Positions 24,766-34,107 are shown, counted from the first letter of the stretch. The stretch is 64,000 nt of DNA from Sulfurivermis sp041678005 (GCA_041678005.1 JBAYOW010000005.1:26270-90269), one strand, 5' to 3'. The notes: generated by a model not told the origin, from the letters alone. Program-made: numbers and translations.

Positions 24766-26472
24766 ATGAAGTTTTTTTTTCTGCAATACCGTTATTGGCC
24801 ACTGCCCATAATGATCTGGAGCTTGGTAGTGTTAGCCTCGTTGTTGTGGAACCAGGCCCAGGTGGATCACAAAATCTTGCATCTGGCTTCTGATCGCGCC
24901 CAGTTTGTCTTCAAGATGGTGGAGTCTGCGCGCCTGTGGAACGCAGGTCACGGTGGACTGTATGCGCCGATAACAGATAACTCACAGCCAAACCCATATC
25001 TGAAAGTGCCGGAGCGCGATATCAGTACGCCTTCTGGTACCAGGCTGACTATGATCAATCCCGCCTATATGACCAGGCAGCTTGCCAACATCGTCGAAAA
25101 TCTGACCGATTTGAATCTGCGCCTGACCAGTCTCATGCCGCTTAATCCTGATAATGAACCAGATACCTGGGAACGCACCCAACTTGAAAAATTCAACCAT
25201 GGGGCAGGTCAGATCTATGAAAAAATTGACCAGGGCAAAAACTCCCGGTTTCGCTTCATGGCTCCGCTCAAGGTAGAGCAGCCATGTCTTAAATGTCATG
25301 AGCATCAGGGTTACCGTCTGGGTGATATTCGTGGTGGCCTCAGCGTCTCCTTCATGCTTGACAGTTTGCTTGCGGTAGAAGCCGGTCAATTGCGTAGCAT
25401 CTATCTCACACATCTGATCGTTTGGCTATTGTTGTCTGTTTTGACCTTGTTTGCGCTGGCACATTTTCGTCGCCAAATGCTTGCGCTGGAATCGGCGAAG
25501 GCGCAGACAGAGGACTTGGTTAAAACGCGAACAGCGGAGTTGTGCGATGAGGTGGCGGAGCGCCAGCAGGCCGAGGCGCAGTTGCGCCTGTTCATTGACT
25601 CATCAGGTGAGGGAATTATCGGCATAGACAGAACTGGCCTGTGTACCCTGGTCAATCCGAAGTCCTTGCAGCTGCTTGGCCTGAGTAGGTCAGAGGAGTT
25701 GTTGGGTCAGTTATTGCACGCCAGGATCCATTCTGATCACAATGATGGCCGTGTTCATACTGTCGATAATTGCCCATTGCACGACACACTGCGCAGCGGA
25801 GCTGTCGTGCACGATGACAGCGATGTATTCACACGTGCCGATGGCAGCCTGTTTCCGGTTGAGTATCGTTCACATCCACTGTACTCCAACGAGCAACTGT
25901 CTGGGGCCGTGATCACGTTCAGCGACATCACCATGCGCAAGACACGCGAGCAGAGCATCTGGCGTCAGGCATATTTTGATAGCCTGACCGGCGTTGCCAA
26001 TCGAAAGATGTTTGGGCTGCGACTGGAGCAGGCCATGCAGCAAGCCAAACAGGAAAATAGCCAGTTTGCCTTGTTGTATGTTGATATGGATGGCTTCAAG
26101 CAGGTAAACGATACGCTTGGTCATGCCTCTGGTGATGAGTTGTTGCATGAGGTAGCGCAGCGCCTGCTAGATTGCTTGCGCGACAGTGATACGGTGGCTC
26201 GTTTGGGTGGTGATGAATTTGCCTTGATTGTGATGCATGTGCATGACTCATCCAATGACGTACAGGTGGTGGCGCAGAAGATATTGCAGGTATTGGCGCA
26301 GCCATACCAATTGCAGGGTGGAAAGGTAATATTATCGGCATCGCTGGGCATTGCCTTTTATCCGGCTGATAGCAGGAATGCCGATGAGTTATTACAACAG
26401 GCCGACGAAGCTATGTACCGCGCCAAGCAGGCAGGGCGCAATGGTTATCAGCTGTACCGCTCGGCGGATTGA
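24766..26472 (+). CDS. Membrane diguanylate cyclase with periplasmic haem-c-type sensor and PAS domain
   Basis: A 568-residue protein. TM1 (about 12-28) leads to a periplasmic domain of the DUF3365/Tll0287-like type with a haem c attachment motif CLKCH (Cys174, Cys177, His178). TM2 is at about 213-231, followed by a short coiled coil, a PAS domain (about 270-390) and a GGDEF domain (about 400-565). The active site GGDEF is intact (481-485) and preceded by an I-site RDSD, so product inhibition by c-di-GMP is expected. No EAL domain is present. It lies next to nirS, so the haem may sense NO, nitrite or redox state; that is inference. Confidence 0.88.
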   Translation: MKFFFLQYRYWPLPIMIWSLVVLASLLWNQAQVDHKILHLASDRAQFVFKMVESARLWNAGHGGLYAPITDNSQPNPYLKVPERDISTPSGTRLTMINPAYMTRQLANIVENLTDLNLRLTSLMPLNPDNEPDTWERTQLEKFNHGAGQIYEKIDQGKNSRFRFMAPLKVEQPCLKCHEHQGYRLGDIRGGLSVSFMLDSLLAVEAGQLRSIYLTHLIVWLLLSVLTLFALAHFRRQMLALESAKAQTEDLVKTRTAELCDEVAERQQAEAQLRLFIDSSGEGIIGIDRTGLCTLVNPKSLQLLGLSRSEELLGQLLHARIHSDHNDGRVHTVDNCPLHDTLRSGAVVHDDSDVFTRADGSLFPVEYRSHPLYSNEQLSGAVITFSDITMRKTREQSIWRQAYFDSLTGVANRKMFGLRLEQAMQQAKQENSQFALLYVDMDGFKQVNDTLGHASGDELLHEVAQRLLDCLRDSDTVARLGGDEFALIVMHVHDSSNDVQVVAQKILQVLAQPYQLQGGKVILSASLGIAFYPADSRNADELLQQADEAMYRAKQAGRNGYQLYRSAD

Positions 26473-26639
26473 TGTCAACCCACTGCCTTATGATATCTTG
26501 TTGATTTTCAAGATAATTAAGTGGTCGGTACTGGCTGTTTTGTTATTCAGGCGGGTAACTTGTTTTTGTTTTGCATTTGCCAGGCAATCATCTTTCGTTG
26601 TTTTGTATATAAAAAACAGTAATTTATCTTATTTTAAGC

Positions 26640-26645
26640 TATAAT
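26640..26645 (+). promoter_or_regulatory. Probable -10 box before the coiled-coil gene
   Basis: TATAAT 53 bp before the GTG start, within an AT-rich stretch. No good -35 is seen at normal spacing. Confidence 0.35.
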
Positions 26646-26697
26646 ATCGCCCCGCAAAATTTACCCCCTCAAGTACTTATGCTCCAAGGAGAACCAT

Positions 26698-27465
26698 GTG
26701 GCTGAAGCCGATCTCGAAATGCAGTTGAAAGTTTGGAAAGACCTTGCCGTTAGCAAGCAGATGTTGATACGCACTGCAACCGACGCACTCAAGTTGGACC
26801 CTAATTGCTCACAGGAAGAATTCAAGGCAGCGCTGGAAAATGCTATCAAGCGTTATATCAACGCCGATAGCTCTGTCGCCAGGGCGCAGGAGCAGGCCAG
26901 GGTGGCAATCTCGTCCATGGAGAAAAAACTGGCCGATAATGAAAAGCAGATGGACAAGGCAGAGGTGGCGCGCAGCGAAGCGCAGACCAGGCTGGAAAAA
27001 TTTGAACAACAGATGATGGCCGAACGCAGCCAACATGGTAATGAAATCAAAAAACTGAAGGGAACAGTGGCTGAGAAAGATCGGGCTATAAAATCTATTC
27101 ATACTGCACTGGCCGACACACCAGAGAATGTGGTTAAGAAGATGAAGACGCTGAGGAAAGAGAAAATAGATGAGGCCGATGCCCGCAAGGAGCTGGCTGC
27201 TGCAAATACCACCCTGCGCAAGGAAAAACAGACGCTGGAACAGCAGGTAAAGGATATTGAAACCGCACAGGAAAATGCTGTTAAGTTGGCAGAAAAATAC
27301 CGCGAGCTGCACGGCTTGTGCGTTGATCTGCATACCCAGCTCAAGCCCTTGGTAGATGATGCCAAGACACTACCTGAACTGCCACTGCTTGAAGTTGCTG
27401 TGCTGGACGGTATTGAAAAATTAGCTGGTGAGGATGAAAAAAAACCCACCAAGGGCAAGCGCTGA
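26698..27465 (+). CDS. Coiled-coil protein of unknown function
   Basis: A 255-residue, highly charged protein. Residues about 60-210 are heptad-rich coiled coil (EKKLADNEKQMDKAEVARSE and similar), ending in a basic tail KKPTKGKR. There is no signal peptide or membrane segment. It begins at GTG 26698, six bases after AAGGAG; the overlapping ATG 26696 is in another frame that stops quickly. Structural or scaffold function is possible, but no family was recognised. Confidence 0.75.
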   Translation: MAEADLEMQLKVWKDLAVSKQMLIRTATDALKLDPNCSQEEFKAALENAIKRYINADSSVARAQEQARVAISSMEKKLADNEKQMDKAEVARSEAQTRLEKFEQQMMAERSQHGNEIKKLKGTVAEKDRAIKSIHTALADTPENVVKKMKTLRKEKIDEADARKELAAANTTLRKEKQTLEQQVKDIETAQENAVKLAEKYRELHGLCVDLHTQLKPLVDDAKTLPELPLLEVAVLDGIEKLAGEDEKKPTKGKR

Positions 27466-27534
27466 ATCAGCTAATGGAACCCTGTCTACCTATTGCGTAT
27501 ACCCATCCTGCCAGATCAACACAAGGAGTTCAGT

Positions 27535-27810
27535 ATGGTTACATCCATAATTTTGATTAACGCCGAGCGCGATAAGATTAATGAAGTAGCGGAGCATCTG
27601 GCAGGTATAGAGGGGATCAGCGAGGCGTACTCAGTCAGCGGCCAATATGACATCATCGCCATTGCGCGGGTTGACTCGGCTGAGGAGTTGGCCCAATTGG
27701 TAACGCAGCGCCTCCAGCTCATTCGCGCTATCGTCAAAACGGAAACCTTGCTGGCCTTTAAGGCATATTCACGTCACGACCTTGATACCATGTTTAATGT
27801 TGGTATTTGA
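27535..27810 (+). CDS. Stand-alone Lrp/AsnC ligand-binding (RAM) domain protein
   Basis: A 91-residue dimeric alpha-beta barrel: VTSIILINAERDKI, GISEAYSVSGQYDIIAIARV, ending with KTETLLAFKAYSR. The DNA-binding HTH of Lrp/AsnC is absent, as in other stand-alone RAM proteins. Start ATG 27535 follows AAGGAG. It converges on the HD-GYP gene with 23 bp between. The ligand is unknown, probably an amino acid. Confidence 0.85.
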   Translation: MVTSIILINAERDKINEVAEHLAGIEGISEAYSVSGQYDIIAIARVDSAEELAQLVTQRLQLIRAIVKTETLLAFKAYSRHDLDTMFNVGI

Positions 27811-27833
27811 TCTTGTGCTCGACCTGTGGACGG

Positions 27834-29429
27834 CTATGTGTAATCAGGTAGCTGGCTGATATCAATTGCATCAACTTGATTAGGATCGATATGTTGTTCA
27901 GCGTATCGCTGATATATCTTTTCTTTTATAAAAATATCGAATAAATCCACATCAAGGTGGCCGTCCTTGGCCATGAAGGCCATGATGCGCAGGGCTTCGG
28001 ATAATTTCTTGCCCGATTTGTAGGGACGATCACAGGCCGTCAACGCCTCGAAGACATCGGCAATGGCCATGATGCGTGCCTGTACCGACATTTGTTCACC
28101 CTTCAGGCCACGCGGATAACCTCGACCATCTATGCGCTCATGATGTCCGCCGGCAAATTCAGGCACGCGCTTGAGATGCTTGGGGAAAGGCAAAGCATCC
28201 AGCATGTTGATCGTGGCGATGATGTGATTATTGATTATCTCGCGTTCCTCATAGGTCAGCGTGCCGCGCTGTATATTGAGGTTGTATACCTCGTCTTCAG
28301 AGAGTAAGGGCTGCTCGATGCCTGTTGCATCCCGCCAGGTTTGTTGGCCTATTATTTTGATGCGATCCTGGTCCTCTGGGCGCATGAACTCAATGCCCTG
28401 GTTGGCCTGCTGGATGAAATCACGTTCTTCTGCCAGACGCTGTAGCGTAGCCTGATATTCACGTTGTATTTGTTCTTTTTCAGTTTGTTGCTCAATGCTG
28501 CGGCGCAACATGTCGATCTCGGCATCACGTTGGAGGACAGCAAAGCGTGCATTTACCTCATGTATTCGATCGTGGATGGTTTCCAGCTTGGTGGCTTTGT
28601 CGACTACATATTCCGGAGTGGTGATCTTGCCGCAATCGTGCAGCCACGCGGCCATTTCAAGCTCATAGCGGTCGTTGCTGCTCATGCTGAAATCGCGTAG
28701 CGGTCCTGCACTGGCTTTGGCTACAGCATCTGCCAGCAATATAGTGATGATTGGTACGCGACGACAATGCCCTCCCGTATATGGTGATTTTTCATCGATG
28801 GCATCGGCGATGAGTTTGATGAATGATTCAAACAGGTGTTTAAGATCATCAATTAGCCTAAGATTGGTAAGCGTTACCGCGGCCTGTGAAGCCAATACTT
28901 CGGTAAGTCGTTGTGCCTCTATGCCAAAAGGGATCACCTTGCCGTCTTTGTCTTGTGCATTCAGTAATTGCAAGACACCAATGATGTCATTGTCATGGTT
29001 TTTTAGCGGTACGGTGAGAAAAGAGGTAGAGCGATAACCGGTGGATTTATCAAAGGCACGCGTACCGCTGAAATCAAAGCCTGCAGCTGCATAGGCATCT
29101 GGTATATTGATGGTGCAATCGTTGAGTACAGCGTGTGTAACTACATTTTTGTGGTTGGGCTGACCTTTGTCATCGTACAGGGCAATGGGTGGAAAGGGGA
29201 TCGCTGTGTCGGTAGTGCTGCCCATGGCGAAGTTGAGTGTATCGGTATGCAATATTTCCATTTTTACGGTTTGGTCATCCTGCACTGAATACAGCGTTCC
29301 ACCATCGGCCTGAGTGATCTCCTTGGCGCCAAGGAGAATTATCTCCAGCCGGAGTGGAATATTGTTTTCTGCCGAGAGGGCAGTACCGATATCAATGAGC
29401 TTTTCAATGCGTTTCAGCTGATGTTCCAT
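27834..29429 (-). CDS. GAF/HD-GYP domain protein (likely c-di-GMP phosphodiesterase) with coiled-coil insertion
   Basis: A 531-residue protein. The GAF domain spans about residues 8-190. The HD-GYP domain follows with WLHDCGK (His264-Asp265) and HHERIDGRGYP (429-439). Between these, about residues 293-390 form a charged coiled coil (LQRDAEIDMLRRSIEQQTEK), longer than the usual link. HD-GYP enzymes hydrolyse c-di-GMP with metal at the HD and HH residues, all present here. It is soluble. Start ATG 29429 has AGGA upstream; the stop is TAG. It is divergent from the TPR gene. Confidence 0.88.
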   Translation of the reverse strand: MEHQLKRIEKLIDIGTALSAENNIPLRLEIILLGAKEITQADGGTLYSVQDDQTVKMEILHTDTLNFAMGSTTDTAIPFPPIALYDDKGQPNHKNVVTHAVLNDCTINIPDAYAAAGFDFSGTRAFDKSTGYRSTSFLTVPLKNHDNDIIGVLQLLNAQDKDGKVIPFGIEAQRLTEVLASQAAVTLTNLRLIDDLKHLFESFIKLIADAIDEKSPYTGGHCRRVPIITILLADAVAKASAGPLRDFSMSSNDRYELEMAAWLHDCGKITTPEYVVDKATKLETIHDRIHEVNARFAVLQRDAEIDMLRRSIEQQTEKEQIQREYQATLQRLAEERDFIQQANQGIEFMRPEDQDRIKIIGQQTWRDATGIEQPLLSEDEVYNLNIQRGTLTYEEREIINNHIIATINMLDALPFPKHLKRVPEFAGGHHERIDGRGYPRGLKGEQMSVQARIMAIADVFEALTACDRPYKSGKKLSEALRIMAFMAKDGHLDVDLFDIFIKEKIYQRYAEQHIDPNQVDAIDISQLPDYT

Positions 29430-29480
29430 GACTTTTTCCTGTAATTTTCACATTCATTGCAGTGCTGAACTGTGTTATTC

Positions 29481-29508
29481 ATGACAGAGTGCACGAGCCT
29501 GATATAAT
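29481..29508 (+). promoter_or_regulatory. Sigma70-type promoter of the TPR/L,D-transpeptidase pair
   Basis: -35 ATGACA (29481-29486), 16-bp spacer, -10 TATAAT (29503-29508), 30 bp before ATG 29538. Confidence 0.6.
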
Positions 29509-29537
29509 CTGCCAGATAAAATCAAGTAAAAGGATAG

Positions 29538-30731
29538 ATGATGCGGCTTAATCTTAACTGGGTGCTGGGCATGGTCTTGCTGGCAGGTGGGCAGCCAAGT
29601 GTGGCGACAACGCTGGAGATGGTTGCCGAACAGGTAGAGGCGGGCAATTATCGTGCTGCTCTGGCAACACTTGATAGCCTGACCGGCGCACAAACATCGG
29701 CCAGTCAATTCCTGCGTGCCAATGCGCTGGCTGGTAGTGGTCAACTGGATGAGGCGGCAGAAATATTTGCTCAAATCATCGCAAACAACCCTGAACTACC
29801 CGAAGCCTATAATAATCTGGCTGCTTTGCGCGTACGTCAGGGTCGGCTGGATGATGCCAGAGAACTGCTGGAGAAAGCCCTGCATACAGATGAGCGTTAT
29901 GCGCGGGTGCAAGAGAATTTGAGTCTGGTTTATGTCGAGATGGCGCGTAACTCCTATGCCAAGGCTCTGCGCCTGGAGACCGGTTCACAGCCGCCGCAGC
30001 TTGGATTGTTGACCGCGTTATCAGGGCATCTTGTTGAAGAGACCTTAGTGGTGGCTGAGCTTGAAGAACCATCGCCTGCCGTCGAATCATCTGTTTCAGC
30101 GCAGGCTCTCGTGCTTGATTATGATGAACCGTCGGCAAAACCACAGGATGCCGTAACTGATGAGCCTTCTTTAGCTGAGGCGCACACTACGGTAGCAAAG
30201 GCAGATCCTGTACCAGTCGATGAGGCTTCTATAGCTGAGGTGCACGCTACAGCAGTAGAGGCAGATTCTGCACCAGTCACAGCCTTAACGCCAGCCACGG
30301 CAGAGTCTGAGCAATCTGCCAGTATCGAAGATGCGGCTGTGTATGTAGTTGAGACGCAGGCAGTAAACAAGCTCTCTGAAGATCAGCAACAGGCAGTGGT
30401 CACGGTACTCCAGGCCTGGGCCAGTGCCTGGGCGCAACAGGATGTCGATGCATATCTGGCTTACTATGATGCAGGCTATGCGCCAGAAGGCATGACGCAC
30501 AAGGCGTGGAAAAATGATCGACGCAAACGGATCGCTCGCCCAGCCTGGATCAAGATAGAATTGACTGATATTCAGGTGGATGTACAGGGGCCTGATGTGG
30601 TCTCGGTTGAATTAAAGCAGCATTATCGCTCTCCCAGTTATAAGGACACGACCTTCAAGCACTTTGGCCTGATGCTGCAAGAGGGCAACTGGATGATTGT
30701 TTCTGAAACCAATCTCAAGGTAGTGCGCTAA
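29538..30731 (+). CDS. Secreted TPR protein with C-terminal Cds6-like (NTF2-fold) domain
   Basis: A 397-residue protein: signal peptide, then TPR repeats (about 30-150; PEAYNNLAALRVRQGRLDDA), an acidic Pro/Ala-rich linker with a 20-residue tandem repeat, and a C-terminal NTF2-like domain (about 280-397) of the type attached to L,D-transpeptidases. The same C-terminal domain ends the next protein 6 bp downstream, sharing SW or KDW-A..D...YL..Y...F/Y and QHYRS. It probably partners that transpeptidase at the envelope. Confidence 0.8.
   Translation: MMRLNLNWVLGMVLLAGGQPSVATTLEMVAEQVEAGNYRAALATLDSLTGAQTSASQFLRANALAGSGQLDEAAEIFAQIIANNPELPEAYNNLAALRVRQGRLDDARELLEKALHTDERYARVQENLSLVYVEMARNSYAKALRLETGSQPPQLGLLTALSGHLVEETLVVAELEEPSPAVESSVSAQALVLDYDEPSAKPQDAVTDEPSLAEAHTTVAKADPVPVDEASIAEVHATAVEADSAPVTALTPATAESEQSASIEDAAVYVVETQAVNKLSEDQQQAVVTVLQAWASAWAQQDVDAYLAYYDAGYAPEGMTHKAWKNDRRKRIARPAWIKIELTDIQVDVQGPDVVSVELKQHYRSPSYKDTTFKHFGLMLQEGNWMIVSETNLKVVR
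30159..30278 (+). repeat. Two tandem 60-bp units inside the TPR gene
   Basis: Units at 30159-30218 and 30219-30278 are exactly 60 bases and differ at a minority of positions. They encode DEPSLAEAHTTVAKADPVPV and DEASIAEVHATAVEADSAPV in the linker. The 60-base length preserves the frame, so copy number can vary. Confidence 0.85.
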
Positions 30732-30737
30732 GTCATC

Positions 30738-32072
30738 ATGCCGCGTTCGCGTTTTGCCAGGTTTCTTCTTGCCATAGTTCTGCTGACACTGTCGCTGGCC
30801 CTTTATGCTGCGCATCGTTTTCAGGAAATCAAAAGTGAGCCAGCTGCACTGGATTTGCATAGTCAGCTGGAGAAGAGGACTGAGCCGGAGCTGTATCCGC
30901 GTGCGCTGGCTCGTCTGGATGAACGTCTGGCACACTACCCCGATGATTATGAGGCCAGTCTGCTCAAGAGCCTGATTCTGTTTCGTTCCAGTTATTTGCT
31001 GGAGGCGCAAAAAGAGCTGGCCCAATTGACTCTGCGCGCACCGCATTTTCATCTTGCTCATTTGGTGCAGGGTGATCTCCTGTTGGCGCAAACGCAAACA
31101 GTTACCGATATCGGCACCACCCCCTTACTGGCTGCCTTGCAGCCAGAGCAGGAAACTCTGCGTCAGTTGCGAGCCGAGGCCGAAGTCAGGTTGAAGGGCT
31201 ATCTGGATGCGTTGCCGCAGGATCGTCTGCCGCGTGTCTTGTTGGCGCTTGGTGAAGAAGTGCAGACGGCCATTGTTGTAGATAAGGAATATCACCGCCT
31301 GTATATCTATGAACGCCAGGGTGGGGACAAGCCGCCCAAACTACTGCGTGATTATTACATCAGCACAGGCAGGGCCAATGGCAACAAGCTCCTGCGCGGT
31401 GACTTGCGTACTCCAGAAGGCGTTTATTTCATTACCAGCCACATTCCCTCCAGCGCCTTGCCGGATAAATATGGCAGCGGTGCCTTTCCATTGAATTATC
31501 CTAACGAACTGGATAAGCGCATGGGCAAGACGGGTGATGGCATATGGTTGCACGGCACTGAGAATGCCTTTTACAGCCGCCCGCCGCTGGATAGCGAGGG
31601 TTGTGTGGTTTTACCCAACATCGATCTGGAACAGGCGGCGGCCTATATTCGGCCTGGCGTGACGCCGTTGGTAATTACCTCACATGTCGAGTGGGTGGAT
31701 GAGGCAGATTGGTGGAGTGAACGAAGACAAGCAAGGGCAGCCATTGATGCCTGGCTCAAGGACTGGGCCAGTGGCGATGTAGAGCGTTATCTCGCCCACT
31801 ATGCCAATAATTTCTGGAGCCCCGGCTTTGACCTGAAAAAATGGCAGGCACGCAAGCGCAATGTCGCCAAAGGAAAGACCTACCAGGAAATAGATTTATC
31901 CAATTTGTCGTTGTTTTTTTATCCGCAATCCGCGAGCAATGGCAGTGAAATTGTAGTTGCCAGTTTCCGTCAGCACTATCGCTCAAACAATTTTAAAAGT
32001 GAGATGAACAAGCGCCTGTATCTGGTCAGCGAAGCTGGGCGCTGGCAGGTGTTGTATGAAGGCGGCCATTGA
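30738..32072 (+). CDS. L,D-transpeptidase (YkuD domain) with Cds6-like C-terminal domain
   Basis: A 444-residue protein with an N-terminal signal anchor and a helical TPR-like region. The YkuD domain starts near residue 174 (TAIVVDKEYHRLYIYE), with the catalytic motif IWLHGT...SEGCVVLPN (His and Cys nucleophile present). The C-terminal NTF2-like domain (about 330-444) matches that of the preceding protein. YkuD enzymes make 3-3 crosslinks or attach proteins to peptidoglycan; members of this layout also include amidase-like types. Confidence 0.88.
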   Translation: MPRSRFARFLLAIVLLTLSLALYAAHRFQEIKSEPAALDLHSQLEKRTEPELYPRALARLDERLAHYPDDYEASLLKSLILFRSSYLLEAQKELAQLTLRAPHFHLAHLVQGDLLLAQTQTVTDIGTTPLLAALQPEQETLRQLRAEAEVRLKGYLDALPQDRLPRVLLALGEEVQTAIVVDKEYHRLYIYERQGGDKPPKLLRDYYISTGRANGNKLLRGDLRTPEGVYFITSHIPSSALPDKYGSGAFPLNYPNELDKRMGKTGDGIWLHGTENAFYSRPPLDSEGCVVLPNIDLEQAAAYIRPGVTPLVITSHVEWVDEADWWSERRQARAAIDAWLKDWASGDVERYLAHYANNFWSPGFDLKKWQARKRNVAKGKTYQEIDLSNLSLFFYPQSASNGSEIVVASFRQHYRSNNFKSEMNKRLYLVSEAGRWQVLYEGGH

Positions 32073-32162
32073 ATCTGACAGTTTATGAAAAAAAAGGCAG
32101 GAAAGTTTTTGTCTTGCTTGATGAGCTTGTCCGCTCTCTCGGGATATGGTGTATTTGCTCTG

Positions 32163-32465
32163 ACATTCCCGCGCGGCGGGGGTGACATCTAGCGGCAGAA
32201 TGTCACGGCGCGGCAGCACGAGGGCGCAATAACCTTCGGGCATTGCGCCGAATGTAGGAGGTCGCATAAACGAAGATAGAATGTCTTTTTTCCCTCTCCC
32301 CCAGCCCCTCTCCCGCTTGCGGTAGAGGGGAGCCTGGCCGCTATCATGGGATGTGGTGCATTTATTCCGTCCGTCATTCCCGCGCAGGCGGGAATCCAGT
32401 CAGGTAGGGCGCAATAACCATCGGGCATTGCGCCGAATGTAGAAAACCCACTGGACCCCCGCCTG
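32163..32465. repeat. Mosaic of palindromic intergenic repeats
   Basis: The 430-bp gap between the convergent transpeptidase and lipA genes holds family A at about 32163-32190 (degenerate), 32372-32399 and 32452-32472 (partial). Family B is at 32290-32330 and family C at 32221-32256 and 32405-32441. The segment GCGCCGAATGTAGGAGGTCGCATAAACG at 32245 matches the start of the 16.5-kb tandem unit. No gene is seen. Confidence 0.85.
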
Positions 32466-32504
32466 CGCGGTGTAGACGTCTGCTGGGTGGAGGTGGCTTA
32501 AAAA

Positions 32505-33464
32505 TTAATATACTACCTCGCCCTTTGCTTGTCGTTCGGCATGGTAGGAGGAACGCACCATCGGGCCGCTGGCAACATGACTGAAGCCCAGCTCCCGGGC
32601 AATTTCGCCCAGTTGTTGAAATTCATCGGGCGGCACATAACGTTGTACCGGTAGATGATGATTTGATGGCTTTAAATATTGCCCCAGCGTAAGGTGGGTG
32701 CAGCCATGGCGGCGTAAGTCCTGCATTACCTGGATGATTTCTGTGTTGTTCTCGCCCAGGCCAAGCATCAGGCCAGATTTGGTGGGGATATGGGGATAAA
32801 GTTGCTGAAAAGACTGCAGTAGTTGTAGCGAGCCCTGATAGTCGGCACCAGGGCGGGCCTCGCGATACAAGCGTGGCACGGTTTCGAGATTGTGGTTGAA
32901 TACATCAGGCAGTGCATCGGCAGGACAGGCCAGGGCGACACTTTCACGGCCACGAAAATCCGGCACTAGAATTTCTATGCCAGTAGTCGGTGTAGTCCTG
33001 CGTACTGCTTTAATGCAGGCGGCAAAATGCGCGGCACCACCGTCGCGCAGATCATCTCTGTCCACTGAGGTGATGACGGTAAAACGCAGCCCCATGGCGG
33101 CAATGGTATCGGCCAGATGTTGCGGCTCATGTGTGTCTAAGGGCTCTGGCCGACCATGGGCGACATCACAAAACGGACAGCGGCGAGTACAGAGCTTGCC
33201 CATGATCATGAAGGTGGCTGTGCCATGTGCAAAGCATTCGCCGAGATTGGGGCAGGCAGCTTCCTCGCAAACTGTATTGAGCTGATGCTCGCGCAAGATG
33301 GCCTTAATGCGCATGGCCTCCGGGCTTTTGGGTGAGCGGGCGCGGATCCAGTGTGGCTTTCGCAGCGTCGTGACGGCAGGTATCACTTTGACAGGGATAC
33401 GAGCGACCTTGCTTGCGCCCTTGCCTGGGTTGGGTGGTGCGATGGGCGGTTCGTTATCAAACAT
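32505..33464 (-). CDS. lipA: Lipoyl synthase
   Basis: Radical-SAM enzyme inserting two sulfurs into octanoyl chains. The 319-residue protein has the auxiliary cluster motif C-x4-C-x5-C (CEEAACPNLGEC), the radical-SAM CTRRCPFC and the C-terminal RSSYHA serine ligand. It overlaps the end of lipB by 8 bp, so the two are translationally coupled. Confidence 0.97.
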   Translation of the reverse strand: MFDNEPPIAPPNPGKGASKVARIPVKVIPAVTTLRKPHWIRARSPKSPEAMRIKAILREHQLNTVCEEAACPNLGECFAHGTATFMIMGKLCTRRCPFCDVAHGRPEPLDTHEPQHLADTIAAMGLRFTVITSVDRDDLRDGGAAHFAACIKAVRRTTPTTGIEILVPDFRGRESVALACPADALPDVFNHNLETVPRLYREARPGADYQGSLQLLQSFQQLYPHIPTKSGLMLGLGENNTEIIQVMQDLRRHGCTHLTLGQYLKPSNHHLPVQRYVPPDEFQQLGEIARELGFSHVASGPMVRSSYHAERQAKGEVVY

Positions 33465-34107
33465 GCTGAGGACTGCTTAACTGAGATGGGTTAGCCTGCA
33501 TATTAAGTCTTGTGCTTAGATAGTTTAGCAGTCGTTCGCTTACTGCAGCCATGTCTGCCGATACACCAAGATCATTCAATTGTGTAGTTGTAAGTCCTGC
33601 ATAGCCGCAGGGATTGACGCGACTGAATGGTTCAAGGTCCATGCGCACATTCAGCGCCAGGCCATGATAGCTACAGCCTCGGCGCACCCTTAAACCTAAT
33701 GCTGCAATCTTGGCGCCATCGACATAAACTCCAGGCGCGTGCGACAGTGTGTGCGCGTTTATCTGATAGGTGGCAAGCAGGGTGATTATGGCTTGCTCCA
33801 TGTGGCTTATTAATGCGCGAACACCCAGCTGGCGACGACGCAGATCGATGAGTGTATACACTACTAGTTGGCCGGGGCCGTGGTAGGTTATCTGGCCACC
33901 ACGGTCAGTTTGCACTACGGGTATGTCGCCAGGCTTGAGCAAATGTTCGGGCTTGCCATTGAGACCCAGGGTAAATACAGAATGATGTTCGACCAACCAT
34001 AGTTCATCAGCCGTATATTCATCGCGTTGCGCGGTGAATTGCTGCATTTGCTGCCAGGTGCTGTGGTAGTCGCGCAGCCCAAGCTGGCGAATGTTTAGCC
34101 CGCACAT
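33457..34107 (-). CDS. lipB: Octanoyltransferase
   Basis: Transfers octanoyl from ACP to lipoyl domains. Family motifs GGQITYHGPGQL, GAKIAALG (catalytic Lys) and NPCGYAG (catalytic Cys) are present. The start is placed at ATG 34107 (MCGLNIRQLGLRDY), giving 216 residues. A longer frame reaches 34164, but those 19 extra residues are encoded by a copy of the dispersed intergenic element and do not resemble LipB. Confidence 0.93.
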   Translation of the reverse strand: MCGLNIRQLGLRDYHSTWQQMQQFTAQRDEYTADELWLVEHHSVFTLGLNGKPEHLLKPGDIPVVQTDRGGQITYHGPGQLVVYTLIDLRRRQLGVRALISHMEQAIITLLATYQINAHTLSHAPGVYVDGAKIAALGLRVRRGCSYHGLALNVRMDLEPFSRVNPCGYAGLTTTQLNDLGVSADMAAVSERLLNYLSTRLNMQANPSQLSSPQHV

